Counted from the first letter of the stretch, positions 11,102-19,712 are shown. The stretch: 64,000 bases of DNA from Deltaproteobacteria bacterium (GCA_016792625.1 JAEUKK010000142.1:1-64000), one strand, 5' to 3'. Program-made: numbers and translations. The notes: generated by a model not told the origin, from the letters alone.

Positions 11102-12481
11102 ATGTACATCAGCAAACTTGAGCTTCGGAACATTCGGGGAGTGGGAGCTCGCGGCTTGGTCCTGGATCTCGCACGCACCGGGTCCCCCAGCCATAGTTCA
11201 CACGCGGGATGGACGGTAATCGCCGGGTCCAATGGCGCCGGCAAGACCACGTTGCTGCAGGCGATGGCCGCCACTCTGCTCGGCGGAACGGGGACGAACT
11301 GGCTATTTCGCCCAGAGGACCGCCGGGATTGGATCTACCAGCGAGGTCGAAAGGCGGCCTTGTCAGACCTTGGCACCACCTGCGCGTGGATCGAGCGCGT
11401 GCCATCAGACGACGACGCGGCTCCGCGGGAGCAAACCGTGGCGCCGGTGCCCCTGCGCGTCGTTTGGCCACGTGACCACTCTTGGGTTCGTGAGCTTCCG
11501 CCAGAGGGCGAGCACTCGACGCTCCTCCACCAGTTCTGGAACGCGGCGGCGTGGGGCACCACGCCGGCTGGCTGGATGTTTGCAGCGTACGGGCCACATC
11601 GAAGCAACCGCCAAAGTTCGCCCGACTCGGCTTCACTGCTCCGCGGCCCCCCGCGGTCAGCCGCCGTCGTGACCCTGTTTCGACAAGACGCCGGACTTGA
11701 GGGCGTCAACGGCTGGCTCATCGACCTGGAGCTCCGAGCAGCGCGCCGCCAAGGCGCGGCAGCCGCGGCGGTTCGGGATGGTGTACTTCGACTGTTGGGC
11801 GATGGGCTTGTCGAAGCGAACAAACGAACCCAGTTAAAGGTCGAGGCCGACGGTTTGCACGTGCGCTGGGGCGCTGGGTGGCGGCCGATCCGTCAACTCG
11901 GCGATGGCTTTTACTCCACCCTTGTGATGGTCGCCGACATTTTGATGCGCGTCGACCAGTTCCGGCCAGGTCGACTGCTGGAGGAGATCCAGACTTGGCC
12001 GTCGACACCCGACTTCATTCCGGCGCTGAATATGTCGGGCGTCGTCGTGATCGACGAGCCAGAGGGTCACCTCCACCCCGACCTGCAGCAGCGGCTCGGC
12101 TTTTGGCTCAAACAGCACTTTCCGAAGCTCCAATTCATTGTCACCACCCACAGCCCGCTCATCTGCCAGGCCGCAGAGCCTGGTGGGCTGTTTCGGATGC
12201 CGAAAACCGGGGCGATTGAGGCCGTGGACTCCGAAACTTGGGCCCGGGTCGTCAACGGCACCCTCGACACCTCTGTGACGAGCCACCTGTTCGACCTAAA
12301 GAGCGCCGAGTCGGATCGGGCAGCGAAGCAAAGGCGTCGCTTGGCCGAGCTGATGATCAAGTGGCGCCGCGAAGGACTGAGCCCTGACGAGCAAGCCGAG
12401 CAGCAAGGCCTGTCGGCGCGCCTCCCCACAGAGCCGTCCTACCAGCTCGATACGCTCGTTCAGGGACTGCTTCGCCTATGA
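11102..12481 (+). CDS. ptuA: Septu-type ATPase PtuA (predicted)
   Basis: The 459-residue AAA/ABC-like ATPase has the RecF/SMC-like layout of defence ATPases. It shows MYISKLELRNIRG at the N terminus, Walker A GSNGAGKTT (42-50), an ABC-signature-like LGDGFYSTLVMVADIL, Walker B VVVIDEPEGHLHP (about 314-326) and the His switch TTHSPL (about 348-353). An HNH gene follows directly, overlapping by ATGA. In Septu, PtuA and PtuB form a complex that stops phage infection. Base composition is clearly less G+C-rich than neighbours, which suggests transfer. The start is the ATG at 11102, with only a weak GGGGAC upstream. Other AAA-HNH defence pairs remain possible. Confidence 0.8.
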   Translation: MYISKLELRNIRGVGARGLVLDLARTGSPSHSSHAGWTVIAGSNGAGKTTLLQAMAATLLGGTGTNWLFRPEDRRDWIYQRGRKAALSDLGTTCAWIERVPSDDDAAPREQTVAPVPLRVVWPRDHSWVRELPPEGEHSTLLHQFWNAAAWGTTPAGWMFAAYGPHRSNRQSSPDSASLLRGPPRSAAVVTLFRQDAGLEGVNGWLIDLELRAARRQGAAAAAVRDGVLRLLGDGLVEANKRTQLKVEADGLHVRWGAGWRPIRQLGDGFYSTLVMVADILMRVDQFRPGRLLEEIQTWPSTPDFIPALNMSGVVVIDEPEGHLHPDLQQRLGFWLKQHFPKLQFIVTTHSPLICQAAEPGGLFRMPKTGAIEAVDSETWARVVNGTLDTSVTSHLFDLKSAESDRAAKQRRRLAELMIKWRREGLSPDEQAEQQGLSARLPTEPSYQLDTLVQGLLRL

Positions 12482-13206
12482 GGGCGCTGTCCCGAACCCC
12501 GGTCGCACAGCTACCGAGGGGTCTCCATGTTCAACTTGTGAAGCAGGGCTCGCGAATACGCCAGCTACGTACACACCAGTTGCGGGCAGCAGCCGCCGAC
12601 AAAAACTGGGGCAACGCTGGTCGGAAGCAGTTGATGCGCGCATTGATCAACATGAATGCGGGCCATGATCGGTGCATGTACTGCGAGTACAGCGAGGCAG
12701 GTACGGTTGATCACTTCTGCCCGCGCGCGCGCGACCCCAACCAGACTTTTCACTGGCGCAACCTGATCCTGGCATGTGGACGTTGCCAGGCTGCGAAAGG
12801 TGATCGGTTCAACAAAGAGCTGCTCAACCCGGCACGCCACGGTTACACGCCGTCCGACCACTTCGAGCTTGAATCGGATACCGGAGAGTTCGTCCTCCTC
12901 TCGGCTGAATCAAAGTCAACCAACCAAATTATTCGATGGGAACGGGACATTCTCGTTAGGAGCAGAAGAGCAACACTCCAAAGCTACCAAGCAGCGATCA
13001 TCGCATACGCCGAGGCGATCAATGTAAGGAACACCGCCTCGAGTCAAAAGGCGGTCCAGTGGGCTCGCGATTTGCCTCACCCCACGGTATTCGATTGGAT
13101 CATCCATTGGTGCCTCCAGGGTCCCCCAGCCCAGGGTCCAGATCCCCTTGACCCGAGGGTGCGCTCGGCGGTGGCCGCCCACCCCGGGATTCGCACTTGG
13201 CTGTGA
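12478..13206 (+). CDS. ptuB: Septu-type HNH endonuclease PtuB (predicted)
   Basis: The 242-residue HNH nuclease resembles the TIGR02646/PtuB family. Zinc knuckles are CMYC (66-69) and CGRC (100-103). The core is VDHFCP (77-82, His79 the likely catalytic His), then HWRNLILAC (92-100, Asn95) and a Lys107 after the second knuckle. It should be the nuclease effector of the PtuA partner. The ATG overlaps the ptuA stop by four bases, so translation is probably coupled. Base composition and codon use (AAT, ATA, AAA present) contrast with the chromosome around it. No reverse transcriptase is adjacent, so this is not a retron-type Septu. Confidence 0.82.
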   Translation: MRALSRTPVAQLPRGLHVQLVKQGSRIRQLRTHQLRAAAADKNWGNAGRKQLMRALINMNAGHDRCMYCEYSEAGTVDHFCPRARDPNQTFHWRNLILACGRCQAAKGDRFNKELLNPARHGYTPSDHFELESDTGEFVLLSAESKSTNQIIRWERDILVRSRRATLQSYQAAIIAYAEAINVRNTASSQKAVQWARDLPHPTVFDWIIHWCLQGPPAQGPDPLDPRVRSAVAAHPGIRTWL

Positions 13207-13248
13207 GCGGGCCGGCGCCCCCTCCCGGTGCGCGCGCCGGCCCCCGCC

Positions 13249-13256
13249 GATAGGCC
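13249..13256 (+). promoter_or_regulatory. candidate -10 element (GATAGGCC)
   Basis: GATAGGCC lies 18 bases before the GTG at 13275 and is followed by GGAG. Normal high-G+C sequence resumes here after the defence island. Confidence 0.4.
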
Positions 13257-13274
13257 GCCCCGGTGGAGGCGCCC

Positions 13275-14507
13275 GTGGGGACCGACGCAGACCTCGTCAT
13301 CGTGGGCGGCGGGCCCGCGGGCCTCACGCTGGCGCTCGGGCTGCTGCGCCGTGACCCGGCCTGGGCGCGGCGCCTTCTGCTGGTCGAGAAGGCGCACTAC
13401 CCGCGCGAGAAGTTGTGCGCGGGGGGCCTGGGTGAGCGCGGCTGGTCGATCTTGGGCCGGCTCGGCGTGGTGCCCGAGGTGCCCGCGGCGCTGGTGGGCG
13501 GGATCAGCGTGTGCAGCGCGCTGGGGCACCACATCGCCCGGCCGGGGCTCTGCGGGCGGGTGGTGCGCCGGGTCGAGCTCGACGCGGCCTTGGCCGACGC
13601 GGCGCGCCTGGCGGGCCTGCGGATCATCGAGGGCTGCGCGGTCAAAGAGGTCGACGAGGTCGCGGAGGGCTGTACGCTGCAGACCAGCATCGGCGAGGTC
13701 AAGGCCGGCGTGGTCATCGGCGCAGACGGCGTCGGCAGCGTGGTGCGCCGCAGCATGGGCCTGGACGGCGGCGGCCTGCGGGCCCAGGTGCTCGAGGTCG
13801 ACACCCCGCGGGTGGCGGCTGACCTGCCCGCCGACCTCATCCACTTCGACGCCAGCGATCGAAGCTACGCCGGCTACATCTGGGACTTCCCCACGCCCAT
13901 CGACGGCGAGCTGCGCATGTGCCGCGGGATCTACGTGCTGAACGTCAAAGGCGGCGAGGCGGATGGGGTGCCCAGCGGCGATGGCCACAAGCTGGTCGAG
14001 CTGCTCGGCGCCTACCTCGCCGCCCGCGGCCTTCACATCGCCGACTGCCGCCACAAGCGCTTCGGCGAGCGCGGCTACGCGCCCGCCGGGCCGGTGGCCA
14101 CCGCCCGCCGCATGTTGGTCGGCGAGGCCGCGGGCATCGACCCGATCACCGGCGAGGGCATCGCCCAGGCCATCGAGTACGGCGCCCGGGCCGCCCGGCT
14201 CCTCCACGAGGCGGGCGTCGAGGCCGCGCCCGCCGCTTGGCAGGCCCGCTTGCGCGGCAGCCGCCTCGGCTGGGACCTCTGGGTGCGCAGCCGCGCGGTG
14301 CCCTGGTTTTATGGCCGCAGCCGGCCCCGCCTAGAGGCCGCCTTCGCCGCCGCGCCGCGCATGTTGCTGGCCGGCGCCCGCCACTGGGGCGCCCTGCCCC
14401 AGCGCTGGGGGCAGGTGGGCTTAGGCCTCGCCGAGGGTGGCCTCGGCTACCTGCGCGGCCCGCGGCCCATGCTGCAAGGCAGCGAAGCCGCCCCGGCGGC
14501 CCGGTGA
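13275..14507 (+). CDS. FAD-dependent geranylgeranyl reductase-family oxidoreductase
   Basis: The 410-residue flavoprotein has an N-terminal Rossmann FAD motif (VIVGGGPAGLTLAL), a EKAHYPREKLCAGG segment typical of geranylgeranyl-reductase and halogenase-like monooxygenase families, GADGVGSVVRR in the middle, and GEAAGIDPITGEGI as the second FAD motif. Family members reduce isoprenoid chains or hydroxylate aromatic compounds; the exact substrate is not evident. I prefer the GTG at 13275, well spaced from GGAG, over the in-frame GTG four codons earlier. The stop overlaps a possible GTG start of the next gene (GTGA). Confidence 0.8.
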   Translation: MGTDADLVIVGGGPAGLTLALGLLRRDPAWARRLLLVEKAHYPREKLCAGGLGERGWSILGRLGVVPEVPAALVGGISVCSALGHHIARPGLCGRVVRRVELDAALADAARLAGLRIIEGCAVKEVDEVAEGCTLQTSIGEVKAGVVIGADGVGSVVRRSMGLDGGGLRAQVLEVDTPRVAADLPADLIHFDASDRSYAGYIWDFPTPIDGELRMCRGIYVLNVKGGEADGVPSGDGHKLVELLGAYLAARGLHIADCRHKRFGERGYAPAGPVATARRMLVGEAAGIDPITGEGIAQAIEYGARAARLLHEAGVEAAPAAWQARLRGSRLGWDLWVRSRAVPWFYGRSRPRLEAAFAAAPRMLLAGARHWGALPQRWGQVGLGLAEGGLGYLRGPRPMLQGSEAAPAAR

Positions 14508-14530
14508 GCAAGCCTGAGGCCCATGCTGCG

Positions 14531-16051
14531 ATGCGGCGCAGATTCGCGAGCTTGACCCGCAGCGCGCCGCTCTGGGCGGCGGCCCTGCTCGTGGCCTGCC
14601 CCGGCCCGCCCCAGATCGCCCCGCTGCCCGACACGGCGCTCGCCGCATTGCAGCATGACCTCGACCTGGGCCTGCCGCCGCCGGCGGGCGACCCGCTGTG
14701 GGTGGTCGGCCCGGAGCGCGCGGGCCCCGAGGGCGTACGGGTGAGCCCGGTGCGCCTCAGCCTGGTCGAGGGCTGGGAGCTCACTGGCGCGCTGTTCTCG
14801 CCGGCCGCGCCCGTGCCCGGCGCGGCGGTGCTGGTCTCGCACGGCCACTTCGGCCAAGGCAAGAGCGGCGCTGAAGCCCAAGAGATCGCCTGGCGCCTCG
14901 CGGCCCACGGCGCGCTGGTGCTGAGCGTCGACAGCCCCGGCGAAGAGGAGGGCGCGCTGCCCCAGCGCCTCATCCACTTGGAGGGCGGCGCGCATGGCCG
15001 TGCCCTGCTGCGGGCCGGCGGCGCCTCGGCCCTAGGGCTGCAGCTCGCCGGCCTGCGCCGCGGGATCGACGCGCTGGCCGCCCGCGGCGCGACGCGCATC
15101 GGGCTGACCGGGGCCTCGGGCGGGGCGGTGCTGTCGTTTTATGGCGGGCTGCTCGACCCGCGGGTGAGCGCGGTGGCCTTGGCCAGCCCCCCGCCGATCC
15201 CCCGCGAGGCGCGCGGCGGCGGCTGCCTCTGCGACCAGGTGCCCGGCCGGCCCGGCCCCGACCCGCACCTGCTGGCCAGCCTGCGCGTGCCCGCCCTCTG
15301 GCTGCTCGACCACCGCGGCCCGCCGCCCGAGGGCCTTGGGCCACAAGCCGAGGTCATCGAGAGCGACGGCCCACACAGCTACACCGCCGAGATGCAAGAA
15401 GGGGCGCTGCGCTTCTTCGGCACACACCTCGGGCTGCGCGGCGGCCCGCTAGGCCCCGCCGCGGGGATGGACCTCGCCGGGCCGCCGCTGCCCGCCGACG
15501 CGCCGGGCCTCGCCGACCTGCCCTTGCGCCCGCCGGTGGCCTGGGATCCGGACGCGCAGGCGCTCGAGGGCTGGGGTGCGCCCGTGGTCGAGGCCCGCTG
15601 CGTGGGCGCGGGCCCGACCGTGCTGGTCGTGGGCCTGCCCGCAGACGCCGAGGGCGCGCGCCTGGACGCCCTGCGCGCCGCGGGCCTGCGCGCCTGCGCC
15701 CTGCGCGTGCCCGAGGACGAGGGGGCCGAGGCCGAGGCCGAGCTGCGCGGCCGCCCCTGGGTGGCCCGCCAGGCTGCTGCGCTGCAGCATGCTGCGTCGC
15801 AGCATGGGGCGGTCGCGGTCTGGGCCGCGCGGGCCTGGGGCCTGCCCGCCGGGCTGCTGCCCCTGCCTTGGGTGTGGGAGCAGCCCATCTGCGCCCTCAG
15901 TGAGGTCGATCCGGCGAAGGACCCGGCGTGGGTGCATACGCCAGGCGCGTGGTGGGGTGACCACGCGGCCGCGCGCTGCGCCAGGGCGCCGGTGCGGGGT
16001 AGCGACCCCGCGGTGCTAATTGGCGGCCTGCGGGCCGCTCTGGGTGGCTGA
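14531..16051 (+). CDS. predicted lipoprotein alpha/beta hydrolase
   Basis: The 506-residue protein has a lipoprotein signal: Arg-rich start, hydrophobic ALLVAC with the lipobox Cys at 23, then a Pro-rich tether. The hydrolase part includes VLVSHGHFGQGKS (oxyanion region), LSVDSPGEEEG and a nucleophile elbow TGASGGAVLSF, then a DGPHSY segment that may carry the catalytic His. This resembles secreted acyl esterases or acetyl-xylan-esterase-like proteins; substrate unknown. The last 180 residues look like a second, divergent domain. I use the ATG at 14531 because it gives the signal peptide directly; a GTG at 14504 overlapping the previous stop would add nine residues. Confidence 0.72.
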   Translation: MRRRFASLTRSAPLWAAALLVACPGPPQIAPLPDTALAALQHDLDLGLPPPAGDPLWVVGPERAGPEGVRVSPVRLSLVEGWELTGALFSPAAPVPGAAVLVSHGHFGQGKSGAEAQEIAWRLAAHGALVLSVDSPGEEEGALPQRLIHLEGGAHGRALLRAGGASALGLQLAGLRRGIDALAARGATRIGLTGASGGAVLSFYGGLLDPRVSAVALASPPPIPREARGGGCLCDQVPGRPGPDPHLLASLRVPALWLLDHRGPPPEGLGPQAEVIESDGPHSYTAEMQEGALRFFGTHLGLRGGPLGPAAGMDLAGPPLPADAPGLADLPLRPPVAWDPDAQALEGWGAPVVEARCVGAGPTVLVVGLPADAEGARLDALRAAGLRACALRVPEDEGAEAEAELRGRPWVARQAAALQHAASQHGAVAVWAARAWGLPAGLLPLPWVWEQPICALSEVDPAKDPAWVHTPGAWWGDHAAARCARAPVRGSDPAVLIGGLRAALGG

Positions 16052-16084
16052 GCCAGGCTTCTTTTGTCCGGCTCCCGCCATTCA

Positions 16085-16104
16085 CCCGTTGCGGGCTGGT
16101 TTTT
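16085..16104 (+). terminator. weak hairpin plus T tract after the hydrolase gene
   Basis: CCCG-ttg-CGGG is followed by CTGG and five Ts, 34 bases after the hydrolase stop. The stem is short, so this is only a candidate. Confidence 0.3.
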
Positions 16105-16206
16105 CGCGGTGTCGACCTCCTTCGCGCGAGCGGGCTCAGGCTTGGGTCGGTGGGCCTCGTGGCGGTGGCGAGCTTGATCGCGCGGGCCGGTGCACTCGTG
16201 TTCGGT

Positions 16207-16352
16207 GATGCCGGGGGCCGCCGGCCCCCAGACCCCCAGGCCAAGGGGCCCGCGGGGCCCCTTGGATCCCCCGCCAAGGGGGGCCGCGGGCAGGCTTCGC
16301 GCGGCGCATGGCAGCGCCGCGCGCCAGCCCGCAACGCCCCCCTTTGGAAACC
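16207..16352 (+). repeat. R1 interspersed repeat, copy A
   Basis: The element runs from GATGCCGGGGG to TTTGGAAACC. It contains a GGGGGCC/GGCCCCC palindrome, a perfect 11-bp palindrome (arms CCAAGGGGCCC and GGGCCCCTTGG at 16241-16265), and a long hairpin with a GCGCGGCGC-type stem around atggca. Similarity to copy B continues more weakly to about 16490. It lies in 16052-16852, a gene-free stretch between two convergent genes. Confidence 0.85.
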
Positions 16353-16572
16353 CCCGAGCCCGGCGCGGCCCGCTGCGGCTTTGGGCGATGAGGGGGCTCG
16401 CCGCGAAGGCCGCGGCTGATGCGGTTCGGGCGAGGTACCTAGTTCGGCGCGCGTTCGAACCGATTGGGTATCAGCTAGTCTTAGCTCGTCGCCGCGAAGG
16501 CCTCGGCTGCAGCGGGGGGTGGTGCAAACATGGCGCCAGACAGGCCTCAGCCGAAGCACCAGGCCGCGAAGA

Positions 16573-16629
16573 GCCCCTTGCCCTTCGGGCACGGGGCACA
16601 AACAGCCCCTTGCCCTTCGGGCACGGGGC
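16573..16629. terminator. two tandem hairpins with a C(UUCG)G loop
   Basis: Identical 25-base hairpins at 16573-16597 and 16605-16629 have arms GCCCCTTGCCC and GGGCACGGGGC; the loop carries the CTTCGG tetraloop motif. They sit between the convergent hydrolase and GGDEF genes. They probably end or stabilise transcripts. Confidence 0.5.
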
Positions 16630-16652
16630 TGGAACCTCACCTTGCCCCGCGG

Positions 16653-16870
16653 CAGGGGGCGGAGCGGCCGCGCAGCGGGTCGCCGGCCCCGCCGGCGACG
16701 GAGCGCAGCGACCCCGCGCAGCACCCGGCCCGGCGGCCGACGGCCGACGGGGCCGCCCCGGCTCCGGCCACGAACACCCCGCCGGCGACGGAGCGCAGCG
16801 ACCCCGCGCAGCACCCGGCCCGGCGGCCGACGGCCGACGGGGCCGCCCCGGCTCAGGCCACGACCACCCG
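16653..16870 (-). repeat. R3 3'-end element with a 90-bp tandem duplication
   Basis: Two 90-bp copies (16691-16780 and 16781-16870) carry GACGGAGCGCAGCGACCCCG. The second copy includes the last five codons and stop of the GGDEF gene; the first carries a mutated copy of that gene end. A related element of about 110 bp directly follows the stop of the Ig/FN3 lipoprotein gene at 57119-57228. Confidence 0.75.
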
Positions 16871-18616
16871 GTCGCGGCCGCGGCGCTTGGCCTCGTACAG
16901 GGCCAGATCGGCGCGCCGCAGGGTGTCGTCGAGGTCGGGCTGCGCGGGCTGCACCGCGGCGACACCCACGCTGATCGTCAGTGTGAGGGGGCCGGCCCGC
17001 GAGTGAACCGGTCGGCCGGCCACCCGGCTGCGCAGCGCCTCGGCCACCGCCTGCCCGGCGCCCAGATCGGTGTCAAGCAGCGCCACCAGCAGCTCTTCGC
17101 CCCCCCAGCGCGCGACGAGATCGCTGGCCCGCAGGCTGGCCCGCAGGCGGTGGCTGAGCTCGACGAGCGCGTCATCTCCGGCGAGGAGGCTGTGCTGGTC
17201 GTTGACCTTCTTGAAGTGGTCGACGTCGATCAGCAGCAGGCACAGCGGGCGCGGGCAACGCCGCAGGCGGCTCAGCTCGGCGTCGAGCTGCTCGCGCACA
17301 GCGCGGCGGTTGACCAGCCCGGTGAGCGGATCGGTGCGGGCGAGCTCGCGGAGCTGGGCTTGCAGGGCCTCTTGGCGCTCGAGCGCGGCCTGCAGCTCAG
17401 CGTTGACGCCCCGGAGCGCGTCGGCCGCCCGCCGCTCGTGCTCGACCTGGGCCCGCGCGGCGTCGAGCGCCGCCCGCTGCTGGGCCGACCGCAGGCGCCC
17501 CTCAAGCAGCTCGTCGAACACAAGCTGCTGCAGGTCAATGTGCTCACGCAGCGCCGCGTTGGCGGCGGCCAGCTCGCCCCGCCGCTCCTCGACCCCGGCG
17601 AGCTGCAGCAGGGCGAGCGAGCGGGTCTGCCGTGAGCCGCCGCCGCCGCGCGCCCGGTCGGCCGCCCGCAGCAGCAGGGCCCGCGCCTCGAGCAGGCGGC
17701 CCGCCTCGGCGAAGGCGATGCCCAGCAGCAGATCGTGGCGGGCGATCTGGTAGGGGTTGTTCAGCTCGGCCAGCAGCAGGTTGGCGCGCTCGTACAGCGC
17801 CCGGCCCCGCTCGAGCTGGCCCCGCTTACACGCGAGGCCGCCCTGGCCCCCGCGGCAGAGGGCCTCGAGGTAGGGCAGCCCGCCGCCGCTGAGCAGCTGC
17901 TCAGCCCGCGCGTAGTGGGCCTCTGCCTCGTCGATCTCGTCGAGGCGCTGCAGAGCGCCGCCGAGGTTGATGCAGGCCATCGCCACGCCCTGCGGGTCGC
18001 CCAGGGCCTCGAAGACCCGCAGGGCCGCGCGGGTGAAGCGGGCGTAGGGCCGCGGCTCGTCGCGCTCGCCGAAACAAAAGCCCAGGTTGAGCAGGTTGAG
18101 GCCCTCGAAGTAGGGCTCGCCCCGCTTGCGCGCGAGGTCGATCGCCTCTTCAAACAGCTCGAGCGAGCGGGTGGACTCGCCGCGGGTCGTGTAGACCCGC
18201 GCCAGATCGCTGACCAGCACCATCAACAGGTGCTCGTCGCCCGCGACCCGCAGCTCTTCTTCGAGCCGCAGCAGCACAGGCAGGGTCGTGTCGGCCTCGG
18301 CCCCCCGCGAGCGCGGCGAGACCGCGGCCACCCGCAGCGCCCGCTGCAGGCGCGCCGGCGCATCGGCGGGCAGGGCGTCGAGCTCGGCGGCGAACAGGGC
18401 CTGCGCCTCGGCCGACCGCCACCGACCCGCGAAGTAGCGCAGGGCCGCGGCGACCCCGGGCTCATCGCCGCCCGCCGCCTCGAGCCGCTGGAGCGCCTCG
18501 GCCACCGCTGGCTGGGCACCCGCCAGCCCGTCGAGCAGCGCGCGGAGGCCGGGTGAGGGGCGACCCTCACGCGGACCACCCGGCTCGGCCGAGCCCCCGC
18601 TGGAATCACCCCCCAT
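16853..18616 (-). CDS. TPR-like and GGDEF diguanylate cyclase
   Basis: The 587-residue protein is predicted to make cyclic di-GMP from two GTP. The N-terminal two thirds is helical and TPR-like (repeated LxxLGxCFGE, INLGGALQRLDE-type helices), then a coiled-coil stretch rich in Arg/Gln/Glu (about 370-420). The GGDEF domain occupies about 423-587: DPLTGLVNRRA, IDVDHFKKVND, and the active site WGGEELL (504-510) with Glu for Asp, which is common in active enzymes. RASD at 496-499 is a proper RxxD inhibitory site five residues upstream, so product feedback is likely. No signal peptide or membrane segment. The start is the ATG at 18616 after a run of G. Confidence 0.88.
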   Translation of the reverse strand: MGGDSSGGSAEPGGPREGRPSPGLRALLDGLAGAQPAVAEALQRLEAAGGDEPGVAAALRYFAGRWRSAEAQALFAAELDALPADAPARLQRALRVAAVSPRSRGAEADTTLPVLLRLEEELRVAGDEHLLMVLVSDLARVYTTRGESTRSLELFEEAIDLARKRGEPYFEGLNLLNLGFCFGERDEPRPYARFTRAALRVFEALGDPQGVAMACINLGGALQRLDEIDEAEAHYARAEQLLSGGGLPYLEALCRGGQGGLACKRGQLERGRALYERANLLLAELNNPYQIARHDLLLGIAFAEAGRLLEARALLLRAADRARGGGGSRQTRSLALLQLAGVEERRGELAAANAALREHIDLQQLVFDELLEGRLRSAQQRAALDAARAQVEHERRAADALRGVNAELQAALERQEALQAQLRELARTDPLTGLVNRRAVREQLDAELSRLRRCPRPLCLLLIDVDHFKKVNDQHSLLAGDDALVELSHRLRASLRASDLVARWGGEELLVALLDTDLGAGQAVAEALRSRVAGRPVHSRAGPLTLTISVGVAAVQPAQPDLDDTLRRADLALYEAKRRGRDRVVVA

Positions 18617-18710
18617 TACCCCCCCGGCGGCGCGGACCGCTGCCGACGAAGATAGCCGCCGCGCGCCCCGGCGCAAGGGCACCCCGGCCCGACCCGCGGT
18701 CGGCGGGCGC

Positions 18711-19544
18711 TCAGATGAAGAAGTCGGGCACGAGCTCGGCGCCGGGGGTGACGGCGTAGGGCTCGAAGTCGACCACGCCCTCGGCCGCCAGCACCTCGTC
18801 GTCGATGAAGAAGTTGCCCGAGCAGTCGACCGCCGGGCGGGTCAAAATGGCGTGCGCGGCGTCGCCCATGATCTCAGGCGTGCGGCCGAGCGCGCACATC
18901 TCGTCGCCGCCGAGCAGGTTGCGCACCGCCGAGGTGGCGATGAGGGTGCGCGGCCAGAGGGCGTTCACGCCGACCCGGCCGCGGAACTCACCGGCCATGC
19001 CCAGCACGCACATGCTCATGCCGAACTTGGCCATGGTGTAGGCCACGTGGTTCTCGAACCAGCGGGTCTCCATGTTGAGGGGCGGGCTGAGGTTGAGGAT
19101 GTGGGGGTTCGGCGAGCGCAGCAGGTGCGGCAGGGCCACCTGGCTGCACAGGTAGGTGCCGCGCGCGTTGATCTGGTGCATCAGGTCGTAGCGCTTCATC
19201 GGCGTGTCGAGGGTGCCGCGCAAAAAGATGGCGCTGGCGTTGTTCACGAGGATGTCGACGCCGCCGAAAGCCGCGACCGCTTCGTTCATCGCGGTCTGCA
19301 CGCTGGCCTCGTCGCGCACGTCGCAGATCACCGGCAGGGCCTTGCCGCCGGCCGCCTCGACCTCTTGGGCCGCGGTGTAGATCGTGCCGGGCAGGGTCGG
19401 GTGGGGATCGGTGGTCTTGGCGGCGATGACCACGTTCGCCCCGTCGCGGGCGGCCCGCAGCGCGATCGACAGGCCGATGCCCCGGCTGGCGCCGGTGATG
19501 AACAGGGTGCGGCCAGCGAGGCTGCGGGTCGGCTGGTAGGTCAT
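18711..19544 (-). CDS. HSDL2-like short-chain dehydrogenase
   Basis: The 277-residue SDR has TGASRGIG (17-24), a NNASAI motif (101-106), Ser153 in NLSPPLNME and YTMAK (Tyr169, Lys173), giving a complete catalytic set. The INARGTYLCS and SPPLNME stretches match the SDR domain of human HSDL2, which in animals carries an extra SCP2 domain absent here. It is probably an NADP-dependent oxidoreductase of lipid or hydroxyacyl metabolism; substrate unknown. The start is the ATG at 19544. GATAGT at 19615-19620 is a candidate -10 in a 168-base divergent region shared with the GH18 gene. Confidence 0.85.
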   Translation of the reverse strand: MTYQPTRSLAGRTLFITGASRGIGLSIALRAARDGANVVIAAKTTDPHPTLPGTIYTAAQEVEAAGGKALPVICDVRDEASVQTAMNEAVAAFGGVDILVNNASAIFLRGTLDTPMKRYDLMHQINARGTYLCSQVALPHLLRSPNPHILNLSPPLNMETRWFENHVAYTMAKFGMSMCVLGMAGEFRGRVGVNALWPRTLIATSAVRNLLGGDEMCALGRTPEIMGDAAHAILTRPAVDCSGNFFIDDEVLAAEGVVDFEPYAVTPGAELVPDFFI

Positions 19545-19614
19545 GAGGTCCTCAGGCGCGGAGGGGGCGACGGGTGGTCCGCACCGGAGCGGCGCAGACC
19601 GGCGGCTGCGCCGG

Positions 19615-19670
19615 ACTATCCCGGGCGCGGGCCCTCGCGGGACGTGGACGGCGCCAGCACGGGCTAGACC
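19615..19670. promoter_or_regulatory. divergent candidate -10 elements
   Basis: On the minus strand GATAGT (19620 to 19615) points to the SDR gene. On the plus strand CTAGACC (19664-19670) points to the GH18 gene, 42 bases before its ATG. Both fit the TAGRCY-like pattern seen across the window. Confidence 0.35.
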
Positions 19671-19712
19671 CCCGCGGGGAGGCGCCGCCGCGCGCCGCCC
19701 GCCCGGAGCCCC

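Noticed and set aside
11102-13206. A retron-type Septu with reverse transcriptase
   Set aside because: No reverse transcriptase gene or msr/msd-like RNA lies upstream; the preceding gene is a ThDP enzyme.
16441-16480. A tRNA T-arm-like GTTCGAA sequence
   Set aside because: It lacks a proper T stem, an anticodon arm and an acceptor stem on either strand, and the related copy near 52866 has changed the loop.
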